This document shows, one piece after another, positions 63,793 through 64,000 of a stretch of DNA of 64,000 nt. Position 1 is the stretch's first letter. The number at the start of each line of letters is the position of its first letter. A model generated the notes under the pieces. It had not been told where the DNA came from, searched no databases, and saw nothing but the letters and a program-made list of their open reading frames with translations. Source of the DNA: an uncultured Bacilli bacterium (lineage in GTDB: Bacteria > Bacillota_I > Bacilli_A > RF39 > UBA660); assembly GCA_934182615.1 (NCBI GenBank), contig CAKPRO010000001.1, positions 62,001-126,000 of the forward strand. The letters are read 5' to 3'. The position numbers were made by a program, and so were the translations under genes.

Positions 63793-64000
63793 GTGAAAAA
63801 AGAAGTAAAACAAAAAAAGAATAAAAAAAATATAAATAAAAAAACAAAATATGAAGAAATAAAAAATAAAGTTAAAGATTTTATTTTAAAATATTATTAT
63901 ATATTAATTATATCATTACCTTTTATATTAATCGATATAATAACTAAAATATTGGGATACAAAATACATTTCTATGGAATATTTAGATTAGTACCATGTT
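63793..64000 (+). CDS. Membrane protein, N-terminal part (possibly LTA-synthase-like); runs off the window
   Basis: GTG start at 63793 with GTGGTGAT upstream; 69 codons to the edge. A long lysine-rich cytoplasmic tail (about residues 1-32) is followed by a membrane helix YYYILIISLPFILIDIITKI and FYGIFRLVP. This layout is common in lipoteichoic-acid-synthase-family proteins of Bacilli, but the catalytic part is outside, so the family call is tentative. Confidence 0.45.
   Translation, partial: MKKEVKQKKNKKNINKKTKYEEIKNKVKDFILKYYYILIISLPFILIDIITKILGYKIHFYGIFRLVPC

Overview
The window is the replication-origin region of a very AT-rich, low-GC Gram-positive chromosome. It most likely comes from an uncultured, spore-forming member of the Bacilli (Bacillota), perhaps a gut lineage; the order cannot be decided from this sequence alone. 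Evidence: the dnaA-dnaN-recF-gyrB-gyrA block, a dnaX-ybaB-recR-bofA run ordered as in Bacillus, a spoIID-spoIIQ-spoIIID-mbl run, SpoVT after Mfd, a ComK homologue, FtsEX, a T-box leader, and an RF2 gene with the UGA +1 frameshift. That frameshift, and several clean UGA stops, show that UGA is a stop codon, so this is not a UGA=Trp mollicute code.

Layout. 1-3.5 kb: partial uvsE, a YbaK-type deacylase, a large unknown protein with a small partner ORF, and a decayed HTH remnant. 3.6-10.5 kb (minus): tRNA-Gly, tex, a paralogue of the large unknown protein, a Y-family polymerase and an arylsulfotransferase-like protein. 10.6-21.3 kb: a membrane protein, ftsEX, two YitT proteins, prfB, pepF, ychF, an AbgT-type transporter and a DUF951 protein. 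21.4-25.1 kb (plus): three cell-surface genes. 25.2-34 kb (minus): ClpC-type ATPase, transporter, lysS, an RDD protein, dusB, ywzB-like, rpiB, mbl. 34-38 kb: sporulation genes, 3D-domain protein, tatD. 37.9-48.3 kb: metG and dut under a T-box, spoVT, mfd, pth, rsmI, trmN-like, ricT, holB, bofA. 48.3-58.7 kb: recR, ybaB, dnaX, tadA, an array of seven parS sites, SRP RNA, gyrA, gyrB, recF, comK. 58.9-64 kb: dnaN, bipartite oriC around dnaA, a HerA-type ATPase and the start of a membrane protein. Nearly all genes left of oriC lie on the minus strand, co-directional with replication.

Two layers of non-coding structure stand out. (1) Chromosome-organisation sites: seven parS sequences within 0.8 kb, several coupled to a DnaA-box-like 9-mer, plus four perfect Noc-type sites, three of them inside dnaX and recF coding sequence. 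(2) A family of intergenic tandem hairpins at seven loci (15 hairpins). Stem sequences differ and covary, but each hairpin keeps the same apex: a pyrimidine-T mismatch just below a C-G (or T-A) pair that closes the loop. I do not recognise this family, and it is the best candidate here for something undescribed.
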